A stretch of DNA of 64,000 bases from Brevibacillus borstelensis. Lineage in GTDB: Bacteria; Bacillota; Bacilli; Brevibacillales; Brevibacillaceae. This document shows, piece after piece, positions 25,279 to 34,791 of the stretch; position 1 is the stretch's first letter, and each line of letters begins with the position of its first letter. The notes under the pieces are model-generated. The model searched no databases, was not told the DNA's origin, and saw only the letters and a program-made list of their open reading frames with translations. The DNA lies in contig NZ_RHHO01000033.1 in assembly GCF_003710865.1 (NCBI RefSeq), positions 124,001 through 188,000 on the forward strand, written 5' to 3'. The position numbers were made by a program, and so were the translations under genes.

Positions 25279-26337
25279 TTGAAAGCAGCCCATGTTTGGT
25301 TTCGCATCGCTTTTTCTCTCTTGATCGCAGTTGCCACGACGGCTTGCGGTGCCGGGCAGGCCCAGCCGCCTGCATCCCCGGCGGTTCCACAGCAGCCGGC
25401 CACAGATCAATCGGCTGGACAGTCGGAGCCCGCCTACCCGACGAGACAGATTGAATACATCGTCCCTTATTCGGCAGGAGGCGGGGTAGACCTGGTAGCC
25501 CGGGCTGCCGCCGACTATGTAAGCAAAGAGTGGGGCCAGCCCATCGTCGTGGTCAACAAGCCGGGAGGCGGCGGTACAGTAGGCGCGGAATACGCGCTGA
25601 AGCAGGCAAAGCCCGACGGATATACCGTATTGGCCGTCAATGTATCCAACACGACGATGCTGACTGCGGGGATGAAGGACTCCCTGATCACCAGTAACGA
25701 CCAGATCTACACCGCCCGCATCGGGAAAGGAACGATGGCCTTTGCTGTGAAGGAAGACGCTCCGTGGAACGATTTTCACGCTTTCTCCCAATGGGCGAAG
25801 GAGAACCCCGATCAGTTGACCTGGACATCGGTAGGTCCAGCAGGCTTTTCAGCATTTGGCGTAGCTCAATGGTTTGACATGATTGACGCGGACTTTGCCA
25901 AGACGCGGATGATCGTGACAAAAGGGGCGTCCGACTCCGTTCCGAAGGTAGTGGGAGGCCACGCGGTAGTGGCTATCCATACGATCGGGGAAATCAACCC
26001 CATGCTTCAGGCGAAAAAAGTGAAGATATTGGCCGTCGGCGGGACAGAAAGAAGTCCGTTTCTCCCCGATGTACCGACTGCAAAGGAGCAGGGCATTGAC
26101 GGACTGACCGTTTTCTGGTGGACGGGTGTGTCGTTCCCGAAAGGCACACCGGAAGCGGTCATCAAGAAGTGGGAGGCTGTCGTTGCCAAAATGACCAGTG
26201 ACCCCGACTTTGTGAAAAAGCTGCACGAACTTCAAGTGGAGCCTGCTTACGCGGATTCGGCACAGTTTACGGCTGATGTTGAGAAGGAGACCCAGTATTA
26301 TACCGATCTGGCTACGAAGAGCAATATACGGAAATGA
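25279..26337 (+). CDS. tctC: Tripartite tricarboxylate transporter binding lipoprotein TctC
   Basis: The 352-residue protein begins with a lipoprotein signal, cysteine 23 in the lipobox ATTAC. The mature part matches the TctC/Bug family: PTRQIEYIVPYSAGGGVDLVARAAADYV, VVNKPGGGGTVGAEY and the LPDVPTAKEQGIDGL block. It captures a carboxylate outside the membrane for TctA/TctB. The TTG at 25279 is chosen for GGGAGG eight bases upstream. In contrast to the usual C-B-A order of many systems, here the order is B-A-C. The repeat region follows directly. Confidence 0.9.
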   Translation: MKAAHVWFRIAFSLLIAVATTACGAGQAQPPASPAVPQQPATDQSAGQSEPAYPTRQIEYIVPYSAGGGVDLVARAAADYVSKEWGQPIVVVNKPGGGGTVGAEYALKQAKPDGYTVLAVNVSNTTMLTAGMKDSLITSNDQIYTARIGKGTMAFAVKEDAPWNDFHAFSQWAKENPDQLTWTSVGPAGFSAFGVAQWFDMIDADFAKTRMIVTKGASDSVPKVVGGHAVVAIHTIGEINPMLQAKKVKILAVGGTERSPFLPDVPTAKEQGIDGLTVFWWTGVSFPKGTPEAVIKKWEAVVAKMTSDPDFVKKLHELQVEPAYADSAQFTADVEKETQYYTDLATKSNIRK

Positions 26338-26344
26338 ATCTACG

Positions 26345-26600
26345 CTGCTGGTGGGGGACTTCCCTCCACCGCAGCCTCTTTTTTGGGGTGGTCGGACAGG
26401 CTTTGGTGGGGGAGATGAAAAAGGAGAAAACAGCAGCAGGTTCGGTGGGACACTGCGGGGGGACTGGACTGTCCGTCTCCATTCCAAAAGCAAAACCGCG
26501 TCCAAAAGCAGCCTGCTCGGGGGAGCGTTTCAGTGTCTCCAGATCGTCAGAGAAGCCTGTTTCCATTCAAAGCGACTGGCACAGTGTCCTTATGCATTCC
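26345..26600. repeat. Half copy of the hairpin repeat family
   Basis: Positions 26399-26525 match 19623-19748 with about nine of ten bases identical by eye and one small indel. The right arm of the palindrome is missing. At 26549-26568 AGAGAAGCCTGTTTCCATTC matches the terminal arm of the element at 20097. The stretch 26345-26385 resembles the module at 19590-19622 and 20297-20312. The gap of about 395 bases between tctC and the next gene is thus mostly repeat. Confidence 0.75.
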
Positions 26601-26733
26601 ACCTGTTCTCCGCAAACCTCCACAGTTTTTCCCCCACTTTTCCACAGTTCTCAAAAACAAATCAAAATTTCCCCGACTAGACTAAAGCTGTGCCTAGGTA
26701 CAAGACGAAAAATCGAGAAAGGTGGATGATAAT

Positions 26734-27822
26734 ATGTTTAGCAAAGCAAAAGTGGGAATCGCGCTGGGGGCGCTGGCTGCGGTGCTGAGTGCAGGAACGA
26801 TCAACGGTGTATACGCTGCAACCAACGATCAGGCAACGTCTGTGCAAGCTGCAAACAAAGCCGACCAACATAAAATTGTGATCAAAGGCTTCAAGGGAGG
26901 CGAAGGAAAAGGCTTCTTCCTCAAAGGAAAAGGGCTGGATCAAAACGAAGACCTGCTGAAGCTCTTGAACCTCTCCGCAGACGAGTTGAAGGAGGCACTG
27001 AAGGCAGACAAGTCTCTCGCGGACGTGGCCAAAGAACAAGGCGTGTCTGTAGAGGATGTCGTCAAACTGATCGCAGAGCAGGAGGAAGCGCAGCTAACAG
27101 AGGCTGTGAAGGCCGGAAAGCTGACCCAGGAGCAAGCGGATAAAATGAAGGAAAACGCCGCTGAGCGCATCCAAAAAATGGTTGAAAGCACGCGCCAGGA
27201 CAGAGGCTTCGGCCCACACGGCGGTTTCGTTTTCTTCAAGAGCGAAGAACTGCTGAAGCTGCTCGATCTCACCGCCGAAGAGCTGGATACAAAGCTGAAG
27301 GCTGGCAAATCTCTCGCAGACGTCGCCAAAACACAGGGCGTATCCGTCGAAGATGTCGTGAGCCTGATCGCCAAGCACCAGGAGGAGCAGTTGGCAGCGG
27401 CCGTGAAAGCAGGCAAGCTGACCCAGGAGCAAGCCGATAAAATGAGCGAAAACGCGTCTGAGCGCATTCAAAAAATGGTCGAAAGCACCCATCAGGATAA
27501 AGGCTTCGGCCCGCGCGGCTTCGGATTTTTCAAAAGCGAAGAGCTGCTGAAGCTGCTCAATCTCACCGCTGAAGAGCTGGAGACAGAGCTGAAGGCCGGC
27601 AAATCGCTGGCAGAAGTCGCCGAAGCACAAGGAGTGGATACGGATGAAGTGGTCGCCCTTTTGGCAAAACAGCGCGCAGACCAGCTTTCCGAGGCAGTCA
27701 AGGCGGGCAAAATCACACAGGAGCAGGCAGACAAGCTTCAGTCTAACCTGACAGAGTCCATCCAAAAACAGCTTGAGCACAAACGGGGAGAAAAGCCGGA
27801 GAAGGTCGTCGTAGAAAACTAA
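26734..27822 (+). CDS. Exported protein with three ~98-residue repeats
   Basis: The 362-residue protein has a signal peptide ending near GVYAATN. Three tandem repeats follow, starting at 26953, 27250 and 27544 (periods 297 and 294 bases). Each has LLKLLxLxAEEL, then KSLADVAKxQGVSVEDVV and VKAGKLTQEQADKM, ending in IQKM. The linkers are Gly- and Phe-rich (GFGPHGGF, GFGPRGFGFF). The motifs resemble small alpha-helical repeats found in Firmicute exported proteins of unknown role. AAAGGTGG stands eight bases before the ATG. A terminator follows; it is a single-gene unit. Confidence 0.8.
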   Translation: MFSKAKVGIALGALAAVLSAGTINGVYAATNDQATSVQAANKADQHKIVIKGFKGGEGKGFFLKGKGLDQNEDLLKLLNLSADELKEALKADKSLADVAKEQGVSVEDVVKLIAEQEEAQLTEAVKAGKLTQEQADKMKENAAERIQKMVESTRQDRGFGPHGGFVFFKSEELLKLLDLTAEELDTKLKAGKSLADVAKTQGVSVEDVVSLIAKHQEEQLAAAVKAGKLTQEQADKMSENASERIQKMVESTHQDKGFGPRGFGFFKSEELLKLLNLTAEELETELKAGKSLAEVAEAQGVDTDEVVALLAKQRADQLSEAVKAGKITQEQADKLQSNLTESIQKQLEHKRGEKPEKVVVEN

Positions 27823-27856
27823 GCGCCTCCGCTTCCACACAACGAGAGCAGTTTCG

Positions 27857-27885
27857 GGCAGGTGAATCGATCACCTGCCTTTTTC
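27857..27885 (+). terminator. Rho-independent terminator of the repeat protein gene
   Basis: GGCAGGTGA pairs with TCACCTGCC around a five-base loop, then TTTTT. Confidence 0.85.
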
Positions 27886-28005
27886 AAATCTTTTTCAAAA
27901 AAAGACGTGCTTTAATTGGACCCAAAGACCTAATTGGAAGAGACAGGGATTTTTCATGCGGGTTGATTTGTCACAGTTTGGTAGAGAAAGAAGGAGGAAG
28001 CCAGT

Positions 28006-29397
28006 TTGAGGTCCAGCAAAATAAAAACGACCGCCGCCATCCTCGCGATTTTTGGCCTGTTGGCCGGATGCTCGCCGCAGCAGGGCGGCATGGGACAACG
28101 GGCAGGAGCCGCACAGAGGGCCATCCCGGTGGAAGTGAAAAAAGCAGACAAGGAGCTGTTTGGGCAAAAGCTGTCTCTCAGCGGCAGGTTGGAGGCGAAA
28201 AGCCAGGTGGCGCTGACATCAAAAGCGAGCGGCCGGATTACCCAGGTTCATGTAAACGTAGGCGACCAGGTCAAGGCGGGGCAGCCCATCGTGACGCTGG
28301 ATGGCGAAGAAGCGAAAATCCAGTTGCAGCGGTCCCAGGCGTCTCTTCTCTCTGCGCAAGCGAGATACGAGGAAGCCAAGGAGGGGACTCCTGAAGAAAC
28401 GGTAGCCCAGACGCAAAATCAGCTTGCCGATTCGCAAAACAAGTACGACGCGGCCAAAAAGGAGCTGGAGCGCACAGAAGCTTTGTACAAGCAGGGAGCC
28501 ATCTCGGCGGCAGAATACGAAAAAGCGAAGGCAGCGCTCGACAGTGCCGCGATCAGTCTGGAAAACCAGAAGCAGAAGCTGAAGCTGGATCAAAAGGGAC
28601 CGACCGCCGCTTCGCTCGCATCGGCGCAAGCGTCATTGAAGCAGGCCCAGGCCGATCTGGCACTGGCTCAGCTCAACGCGTCCAACCTGGTCGTAAAAGC
28701 GCCGATTGACGGCGTGATCGGTTCCCTTCCTGTTTCTGTCGGCGCGAATGTCGGCAGCAATACAGAGATCGCGCAAATCATCAATATGACGACGATGAAG
28801 GTGAAAACGCAGGCTACGGAAAGCCAGGTCGGTCTGTTCCAGAACGGCCAGGAGGTCGAGATCAACGTTCCTGCCGTTCAGCTCACGACGAAAGGAAAGG
28901 TGGCTTCTGTCAGTCCGCTGGCAGACTCGACCAAGTCGTACCCGATCGAAATCGAGATCGCCAATCCGAGTCTGAAGCTCAAGGCAGGCATGATCGCTTC
29001 CATCGAGATGACAGGCAAGCCGCATGATGCGTTGATCGTTCCCCGCGAAGCGATTATCTCCCGGGAAAATGAGGACTATGTCTACATCGTCCAAGAGCAG
29101 AAAGCAAAGCTCGTCCCGGTCAAGCGCGGAGAATCGGACGGGGAGCGGGTCGAAATCATCGAAGGACTTTCCGGCGGTGAAGAGGTCGTGGTCAAGGGGC
29201 AGAACACGCTTGCAGACGGATCGTCTGTTGTCGTCATTGATCCAAACCAGTCCGCCGCTTCGCAGGATGCAGGCAAGCAGGAAAATAGCGGCAAGCGCCA
29301 GCGGGGCCCGCAGAATCAACAAAACCCGGAAAACCCGCAAAACGCACCGACAAACGGATCGGAAAATCAAGAGCGTCCGGCAAGACCAAAAGGATAG
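28006..29397 (+). CDS. RND efflux adaptor lipoprotein (membrane fusion protein)
   Basis: The 463-residue protein starts at a TTG with GGAGG eight bases upstream. It carries a lipobox (LLAGC, Cys 22). Next come a biotinyl-lipoyl-like half (GRITQVHVNVGDQVKAGQPIVTLDG), a long helical hairpin (about 105-215), the second lipoyl half (VVKAPIDGVIGSLPVSVGANV) and beta-barrel domains. The C-terminal 50 residues are a Pro, Asn and Gln-rich tail. Such adaptors link RND pumps to the outside; in Gram-positives they hold the pump complex at the cell surface. It is the first gene of the pump operon, its stop codon nearly touching the next gene. Confidence 0.9.
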   Translation: MRSSKIKTTAAILAIFGLLAGCSPQQGGMGQRAGAAQRAIPVEVKKADKELFGQKLSLSGRLEAKSQVALTSKASGRITQVHVNVGDQVKAGQPIVTLDGEEAKIQLQRSQASLLSAQARYEEAKEGTPEETVAQTQNQLADSQNKYDAAKKELERTEALYKQGAISAAEYEKAKAALDSAAISLENQKQKLKLDQKGPTAASLASAQASLKQAQADLALAQLNASNLVVKAPIDGVIGSLPVSVGANVGSNTEIAQIINMTTMKVKTQATESQVGLFQNGQEVEINVPAVQLTTKGKVASVSPLADSTKSYPIEIEIANPSLKLKAGMIASIEMTGKPHDALIVPREAIISRENEDYVYIVQEQKAKLVPVKRGESDGERVEIIEGLSGGEEVVVKGQNTLADGSSVVVIDPNQSAASQDAGKQENSGKRQRGPQNQQNPENPQNAPTNGSENQERPARPKG

Positions 29398-29406
29398 GTG
29401 AACCCC

Positions 29407-32400
29407 ATGCATATCTCTGATCATTCGATTCGTCGTCCGGTGACCGTGATGATGGGCATTCTCATGGTCGTAATTTTGGGAATCCTCTCCTTGACGCGAA
29501 TCCCGATCGATCTTTATCCGCCGATTGAAATACCGACTGTGGCCGTAACGACGAGCTACTCGGGGGTCGGCCCGAAAGAGTTGGAAAATCTGGTGACCAA
29601 GCCGATCGAGCAGGCTGTGGCGACGGTTGCAGGCATCAAGTCGGTCACGTCCATCTCCCGCGAAGGCTCGTCACAGGTCATCGTCGAGTTTGGCTACGGA
29701 ACGGATATTGACGGGACCGTCGCCGAGATTCAGCAGAAGGTGGAACGGGCCAGAAGGTCGCTGCCGGATGATGCCGATTCCCCGACAGTGATGCGCTTTG
29801 ACCCAAACAGCTCACCGGTATTGACTCTGGCTCTCTCCTCCGAGATGAGCGCTGACCAGTTGCGCTCTTTTGTGGATGAGCAAATCGTGCCCTATCTGGA
29901 ACGGGTAGACGGCGTCGCGTCTGTGACCGTGTCCGGCGGACTGGAGCGGGAAATCACGGTCCGGGTCGATCCCGGCAAGCTGGAGCAATACGGTATTACG
30001 CTGGCCGACATCAGCCAGCAGCTCCGCAACCAGAATATCGATTCGCCGGGCGGCACCATCACAGAGGGCGGGACTACTTATACGGTTCGCTCTGTCGGCA
30101 AGCTCGCCTCTATCGATGACATCAAGAAGGTATCCATACCGCTTCGCGGCGAAGGCCAGGTATTTCTGGAGGATGTCGCACTCATCACGGATGGCTATAA
30201 AGCCGTAACGATCGAGAGCAAAATGGACGGGCAGCCGACGGTTACCCTTTCCATCATAAAGCAGTCCGGCACCAATACAGTTGCCGTCGTCGATCAAATC
30301 AACCAGGAGCTGGAGAAGCTGCAAGGCTCTCTGTCCGCCAATCTGAAGGTGTTCAGCATTTCCGATCAATCCGCCTTTATTCGCGCATCGATCAATACGC
30401 TTGTCCACGATACGCTGATCGGGGGCATTTTGGCCATCTTTATCATCTGGTTTTTCCTGAAGAGCATAAGCAACACGCTGATCATCGGCACGGCGATTCC
30501 GATCTCCGTCATCGCCACGTTTGCCCTGATGTTTTTTACCGATATGTCGATCAACACGATGAGTCTGGGCGGGCTTACCCTTGGCATCGGGATGATCGTG
30601 GACGATGCCATCGTCGTGCTGGAAAACATTCACCGCCACCGGGAAAAAGGACTGTCCATCAAGGAAGCGGCTGTCTCGGGCACGAAGGAAGTGGCGATGC
30701 CCGTGATCGCGGCTACATTGACCACGGTTGCCGTGTTTTTCCCGATCGTCTTTGTCGAAGGCGTGACGGCACAGTTGTTTAAGGATATGGGCGTAACCGT
30801 TTCGTTTGCCCTGCTGGCTTCGCTGGTGGTGTCGCTGACCGTCACGCCGATGCTCGCGGCCAAATGGACGGCTTCGCAAGCGAAAAAGCTCAATCATGAG
30901 GAAGCAGACGCGAAAAGCGGACTGGTCCGATTTTACAAGCGAGTCCTGGCCTGGTCTCTCGGCCACCGGAAGAGCGTCATCGCGATAGGCCTCGCCTCGC
31001 TGGTCGCCGGCGCGGGGCTCGTACCTTTTATCGGCATGGAAGTGATGCCCACATCGGATCAGGGACAGGTCAACATCTCCATCTCCTTGCCGAACGGGAC
31101 GGAGCTGGAAAAAACGAGAGAAGTCCTGACGAAAGCAAATGAGATCGTGTCACAGGTCCCCGAAGCGAAGACGATCTTCTCCACGCTGGGCAGCGCCAAC
31201 GCAACCCGCGGCGGCAACGCGAACAGCTCGGCGGCTTCCTTTTTGCTGATCCTGTCCGATTCGTCAGAGCGCAGCCGGACGACAGCAGAGGTCGTAGACG
31301 ATCTGCGGAACAAACTGAACCGCTTCCCGGGAGCGCGCGTACGGATCAGCGAGACTGGCGGCATGATGCTTCCCGGTATGGGCGGACAAGGCTTTTCCGG
31401 CGGATCTTCGCCGATTTCCTACGCGCTGCGGGGAAATGATGAGGCGACCTTGAAGGATCTCGCCGAAAGGTTGACTGCCGCTATCAGCGAGGTGGACGGC
31501 ATCCGCGAGACGGACAATACGCTGGAGGAGTCCCGGCCGGAGATCCAGATCAAGCTTGACCGCATCAAGGCGGCTGGTCTCGGCATTACCCAGTCGTCTC
31601 TGACCAGCACGATCCAGACCGCCTTGCGCGATCAGGTGGCGACCCGGATGGAGGCGGGGGGAAGCGAGATCGACATCACCTTGAAGCTCGACAAGGAAGG
31701 GCAGGACAGCATGCAGGATATCGAAAACCTGCTGATCACCACTCCGAAGGGAGAGGTTGTCCAGGTGAAGGATGTGGCGACCGTCGCCATTGCCGGGGGA
31801 CCGCAAGCCATCCAGCGCTACAATCAGGCCCGGGTGGTCAATGTGACGGGGATGCTTGCTCCGGGAAGAGATTTGGGCAGCGTCGCCGAGGAAGTCAATC
31901 GAGTCGTAGCAAACTTCCCTGTGCCGCCCGGCTACGTCATCGAGCAGCAAGGGCAAAACCAGCAGCTGGATGAAACGACCCAGGGAATGATTCTCGCCTT
32001 TGGCCTCGCCGTGGTGCTTGTGTACATCATCCTGGCGGCACAGTTCGAGTCGCTCGTCTATCCGCTGTCGATCATGCTGTCCGTGCCGCTGTCTTTCTTC
32101 GGCGCGAGCTTCAGCTTGTGGATGACCGGACGGACACTGAGCATTCCCGCCTTTATCGGGATCATCCTTTTGACCGGGATCGTCGTCCGAAATGCGATCG
32201 TTCTGATCGACTTTATCAACATTCTCCGCAGGCAGGGGATGGAGCGGAGCGAGGCGATCCTGACCGCTTCGCCGATCCGGCTGCGGCCGATTTTGATGAC
32301 GACGCTGTGTACGGTGCTGGGCCTCTTCCCGCTCGCCCTCGGGATCGGCGAAGGAGGAGAAAGCCAATCGCCGATGGCCACTGTCGTGATCGGCGGGTTG

Positions 32401-32538
32401 CTATTCTCGACAATGCTGACCTTGATCGTCATTCCCGTCGTCTACACGATTCTTGACGACTTCTCCGGCAGGCTGAAAAAGCTCTCCCACATCTTCCGGC
32501 CTTCGCGGAAGCTGAAAACGGCGAGCATCGAAAAATAG
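29407..32538 (+). CDS. RND-family efflux transporter permease (AcrB/SwrC-like)
   Basis: The 1043-residue pump has the RND layout: first helix (RRPVTVMMGILMVVILGILSL), a large outer loop, helices 2-6 (with GGLTLGIGMIVDDAIVVLENI holding the proton-relay aspartates), a second loop and helices 8-12. A GMGGQGFSGG glycine-rich stretch is in the second loop. It exports lipophilic compounds or surfactants by proton exchange; SwrC of Bacillus is the nearest functional model I know. The ATG at 29407 fits AGGTG at six bases better than the GTG at 29398. It follows the adaptor gene in one operon. Confidence 0.92.
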   Translation: MHISDHSIRRPVTVMMGILMVVILGILSLTRIPIDLYPPIEIPTVAVTTSYSGVGPKELENLVTKPIEQAVATVAGIKSVTSISREGSSQVIVEFGYGTDIDGTVAEIQQKVERARRSLPDDADSPTVMRFDPNSSPVLTLALSSEMSADQLRSFVDEQIVPYLERVDGVASVTVSGGLEREITVRVDPGKLEQYGITLADISQQLRNQNIDSPGGTITEGGTTYTVRSVGKLASIDDIKKVSIPLRGEGQVFLEDVALITDGYKAVTIESKMDGQPTVTLSIIKQSGTNTVAVVDQINQELEKLQGSLSANLKVFSISDQSAFIRASINTLVHDTLIGGILAIFIIWFFLKSISNTLIIGTAIPISVIATFALMFFTDMSINTMSLGGLTLGIGMIVDDAIVVLENIHRHREKGLSIKEAAVSGTKEVAMPVIAATLTTVAVFFPIVFVEGVTAQLFKDMGVTVSFALLASLVVSLTVTPMLAAKWTASQAKKLNHEEADAKSGLVRFYKRVLAWSLGHRKSVIAIGLASLVAGAGLVPFIGMEVMPTSDQGQVNISISLPNGTELEKTREVLTKANEIVSQVPEAKTIFSTLGSANATRGGNANSSAASFLLILSDSSERSRTTAEVVDDLRNKLNRFPGARVRISETGGMMLPGMGGQGFSGGSSPISYALRGNDEATLKDLAERLTAAISEVDGIRETDNTLEESRPEIQIKLDRIKAAGLGITQSSLTSTIQTALRDQVATRMEAGGSEIDITLKLDKEGQDSMQDIENLLITTPKGEVVQVKDVATVAIAGGPQAIQRYNQARVVNVTGMLAPGRDLGSVAEEVNRVVANFPVPPGYVIEQQGQNQQLDETTQGMILAFGLAVVLVYIILAAQFESLVYPLSIMLSVPLSFFGASFSLWMTGRTLSIPAFIGIILLTGIVVRNAIVLIDFINILRRQGMERSEAILTASPIRLRPILMTTLCTVLGLFPLALGIGEGGESQSPMATVVIGGLLFSTMLTLIVIPVVYTILDDFSGRLKKLSHIFRPSRKLKTASIEK

Positions 32539-32569
32539 AATAGTATAATGAATAGATAACATGGACAGG

Positions 32570-32596
32570 GGTGGCATTCTTCGGGTGCCACCTTTC
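32570..32596 (+). terminator. Hairpin between the RND pump and its two-component genes
   Basis: GGTGGCA pairs with TGCCACC, followed by the short T-tract TTTCT. It may only partly stop transcription and so set the level of the regulator genes. Confidence 0.5.
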
Positions 32597-32619
32597 TGAA
32601 GCATCAGGAGGTGTGACGG

Positions 32620-33306
32620 ATGCGGATTTTGGCAGTAGAAGATGAACGCGCATTGTTGGAAGCGGTTTGCGGCGTTTTGCAAGAGGAGGGCTATCAGGTG
32701 GACAAGGCCGAGCGGGGCGATGAAGGGCTGCTGCTCGCCGAGCGCGGCATCTACGACTTGCTCATCCTGGACATCATGATGCCCGGTCTGGATGGCGTCT
32801 CACTCGTGAAAAAGCTGCGGGCAAAAGGACAGCTTACGCCGGTTCTGCTCCTCACCGCCAAAGACAGCGTAGAGTCGCGGGTCGAAGGTCTGGACGCCGG
32901 GGCTGATGATTACCTCGTCAAGCCTTTTGCCGTGGAGGAATTGCTGGCCCGCACGAGAGCGCTGCTGAGAAGAAACGGCAAGTATTCGGCCGACGGAGAA
33001 GTATCCTACGGGCCGATTTCGCTGAAGACAAATGAACACGACGGCTTCGTGGGCGAGCATCCGTTGAAGCTGACCGGAAAGGAATACGATCTGCTGCAGT
33101 ATTTTCTTCACAACCGGGAGCAAATATTGACGCGAGATCAAATCTTCGACCGAATCTGGGGGATCGATTCGGAGGCGAACTACGGGATCGTCGACTTGTA
33201 CGTGCATTATTTGCGCAAAAAACTGGCTGAGTACGGATGCGACAACTACATCCGGACGATTCGCAATGTCGGCTACATTTTGAAGGGACAAAAGGAGAAT
33301 GTTTAA
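32620..33306 (+). CDS. OmpR/PhoB-family response regulator
   Basis: The 228-residue protein has a receiver domain (about 1-115) with the phospho-acceptor Asp 51 in LLILDIMMPG, the conserved LTAKD and the KPF lysine switch. A C-terminal winged helix follows (RDQIFDRIWGIDSEANYGIVDLYVHYLRKKL). AGGAGGTG stands before the ATG. The kinase gene overlaps its end by eight bases. The pair sits right after the RND pump genes and is their probable regulator. Confidence 0.93.
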   Translation: MRILAVEDERALLEAVCGVLQEEGYQVDKAERGDEGLLLAERGIYDLLILDIMMPGLDGVSLVKKLRAKGQLTPVLLLTAKDSVESRVEGLDAGADDYLVKPFAVEELLARTRALLRRNGKYSADGEVSYGPISLKTNEHDGFVGEHPLKLTGKEYDLLQYFLHNREQILTRDQIFDRIWGIDSEANYGIVDLYVHYLRKKLAEYGCDNYIRTIRNVGYILKGQKENV

Positions 33307-34561
33307 AAAGACGAGGATTCGCCTGGTTATTTTGAATACGATCGTGTTTGTGCTGCTCTTGAACGCGCTCGGAAGCGCGCTCTACTTCTCCATTCAGTAC
33401 CGCTTGTTTTCACAGGTGGACAGAGAGCTGGTCCGGTCGGGCAAATGGTTCGTGCAGGTGCCGCCTCCGTTTCTGAAGCCGGAGCGCAAGCGGCTGCCCG
33501 ATGTCGACAGGCGCATCGTCTTTTTGCTGTGGGACGACCGGGGCGGGCTGATCAGCAAGGATTACGGCGAATCGCTTGAAAATGGCGACTTGAACCTGTT
33601 CCACCCCGTAGATCGGAGCAAGGAAATCGAAAATGTGACGGTCGGCGGGCAGGTGTACCGAGTCTATACGATGACCACGGACAAGCGCGTCATCGACCGC
33701 GGATTCATCCGAAATGTCAGCCACATTCAGCTGATTTACAATCTGGAGCCGGAGATGAAGATGCTCGATACGCTCCTCTATGTGCTCGGAATCGGCGGTC
33801 TTGCCAGTATTTTGATCGCGCTGTTTGCGGGGCTGTTTTTGGCCAAGCGGGCGCTTGTTCCGATCCAGCTTTCCTGGGAAAAGCAGCAGCAGTTTATCGC
33901 GGACGCTTCCCATGAGCTGCGAACGCCGCTCTCCGTGATTCTGGTCAATCTGGAGAGGCTGTTTCGCTCTCCGGAGCGGACGATTGAGGAGGAGAGCGAG
34001 CACATTATGGTCAGCATTCAGGAGACCAGGCGGCTGAACAAGCTGGTCGGCGATCTACTGACCCTGGCCCGCTCCGACTCCAATGAGCTGCAAATCCTCA
34101 AGCAAAAGGTGGCCATGGATGAGCTGGTCCAAAAAAGCGTCCACACGTTCCGGCAGCTGGCTGTTGTCCGAGGCATCGAAATCGAGACGGACATCCAGCA
34201 GCCGCTGGAGCTGAACGGGGACCAGGAGCGGATTCAGCAGCTGCTCGTCATTTTGCTCGACAATGCGCTCAAATACTCGAATGAGCAAGGAAAAATTGCG
34301 GTGAGCTGCAAGCGGGAGGGGCAGGGCATTACCCTCGTTGTAAAAGACAACGGGATCGGGATCGCCAAGGAAGACATTCCGTACGTGTTCGACCGCTTTT
34401 TCCGCGCGGACAAGATGCGCTCCCGCCAAACAGACGGGACGGGGCTGGGACTGTCCATCGCCAAGTGGATCGTCGACGCCCACGGAGGGAGAATCCGCGT
34501 CGAGAGCGAGGAAGGGGCAGGGGCCACCTTTACCGTCTGGCTGCCGGCCAAACACGGATGA
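33299..34561 (+). CDS. Membrane sensor histidine kinase
   Basis: The 420-residue kinase has two membrane helices (about 8-28 and 157-180) with an extracytoplasmic sensor of about 125 residues rich in Arg and Pro (FVQVPPPFLKPERKRL). Dimerisation begins at FIADASHELRTPLS with phospho-accepting His 205. ATP-binding boxes are LLDNALKYSNE (N), DNGIGIAKEDIPYVFDRFFRAD (G1/F) and GTGLGLSIAKWIV (G2). The ATG overlaps the regulator gene. Its signal is likely an agent exported by the RND pump; this is inference. Confidence 0.93.
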   Translation: MFKKTRIRLVILNTIVFVLLLNALGSALYFSIQYRLFSQVDRELVRSGKWFVQVPPPFLKPERKRLPDVDRRIVFLLWDDRGGLISKDYGESLENGDLNLFHPVDRSKEIENVTVGGQVYRVYTMTTDKRVIDRGFIRNVSHIQLIYNLEPEMKMLDTLLYVLGIGGLASILIALFAGLFLAKRALVPIQLSWEKQQQFIADASHELRTPLSVILVNLERLFRSPERTIEEESEHIMVSIQETRRLNKLVGDLLTLARSDSNELQILKQKVAMDELVQKSVHTFRQLAVVRGIEIETDIQQPLELNGDQERIQQLLVILLDNALKYSNEQGKIAVSCKREGQGITLVVKDNGIGIAKEDIPYVFDRFFRADKMRSRQTDGTGLGLSIAKWIVDAHGGRIRVESEEGAGATFTVWLPAKHG

Positions 34562-34564
34562 GGA

Positions 34565-34585
34565 AAAATGGCTCTATGCCATTTT
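34565..34585 (+). terminator. Hairpin at the end of the RND/two-component operon
   Basis: AAAATGGC and GCCATTTT form perfect arms with a five-base loop, directly after the kinase stop codon. Confidence 0.55.
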
Positions 34586-34706
34586 GCAAAGCCGAGCCCG
34601 GCGGCAAATAAGGTTATCGACTGGATATGAGAGCATAGACAAGCCGAGTCTCTGCCATGTCAGCTTGTTCCCATGAGGAGCAAGCTTTTTATTTGCACAT
34701 AAATAA

Positions 34707-34718
34707 TTTGCATACAAA
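34707..34718. promoter_or_regulatory. MarR-type operator box 1
   Basis: TTTGCATACAAA is near-palindromic and of the form TTTGYRTACAAA. It lies 15 bases (start to start) before a second box. Confidence 0.6.
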
Positions 34719-34721
34719 CTT

Positions 34722-34733
34722 TTTGTGTACAAA
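34722..34733. promoter_or_regulatory. MarR-type operator box 2, over the -35
   Basis: TTTGTGTACAAA has the same form as box 1. It overlaps a possible -35 (TTGTGT), 16 bases before TATGTT at 34745. Confidence 0.6.
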
Positions 34734-34791
34734 TCGTGTGAGCCTATGTTATTCTTTTCAAAAAGTTTTGGGAATGAACGGGAGGGTCATC

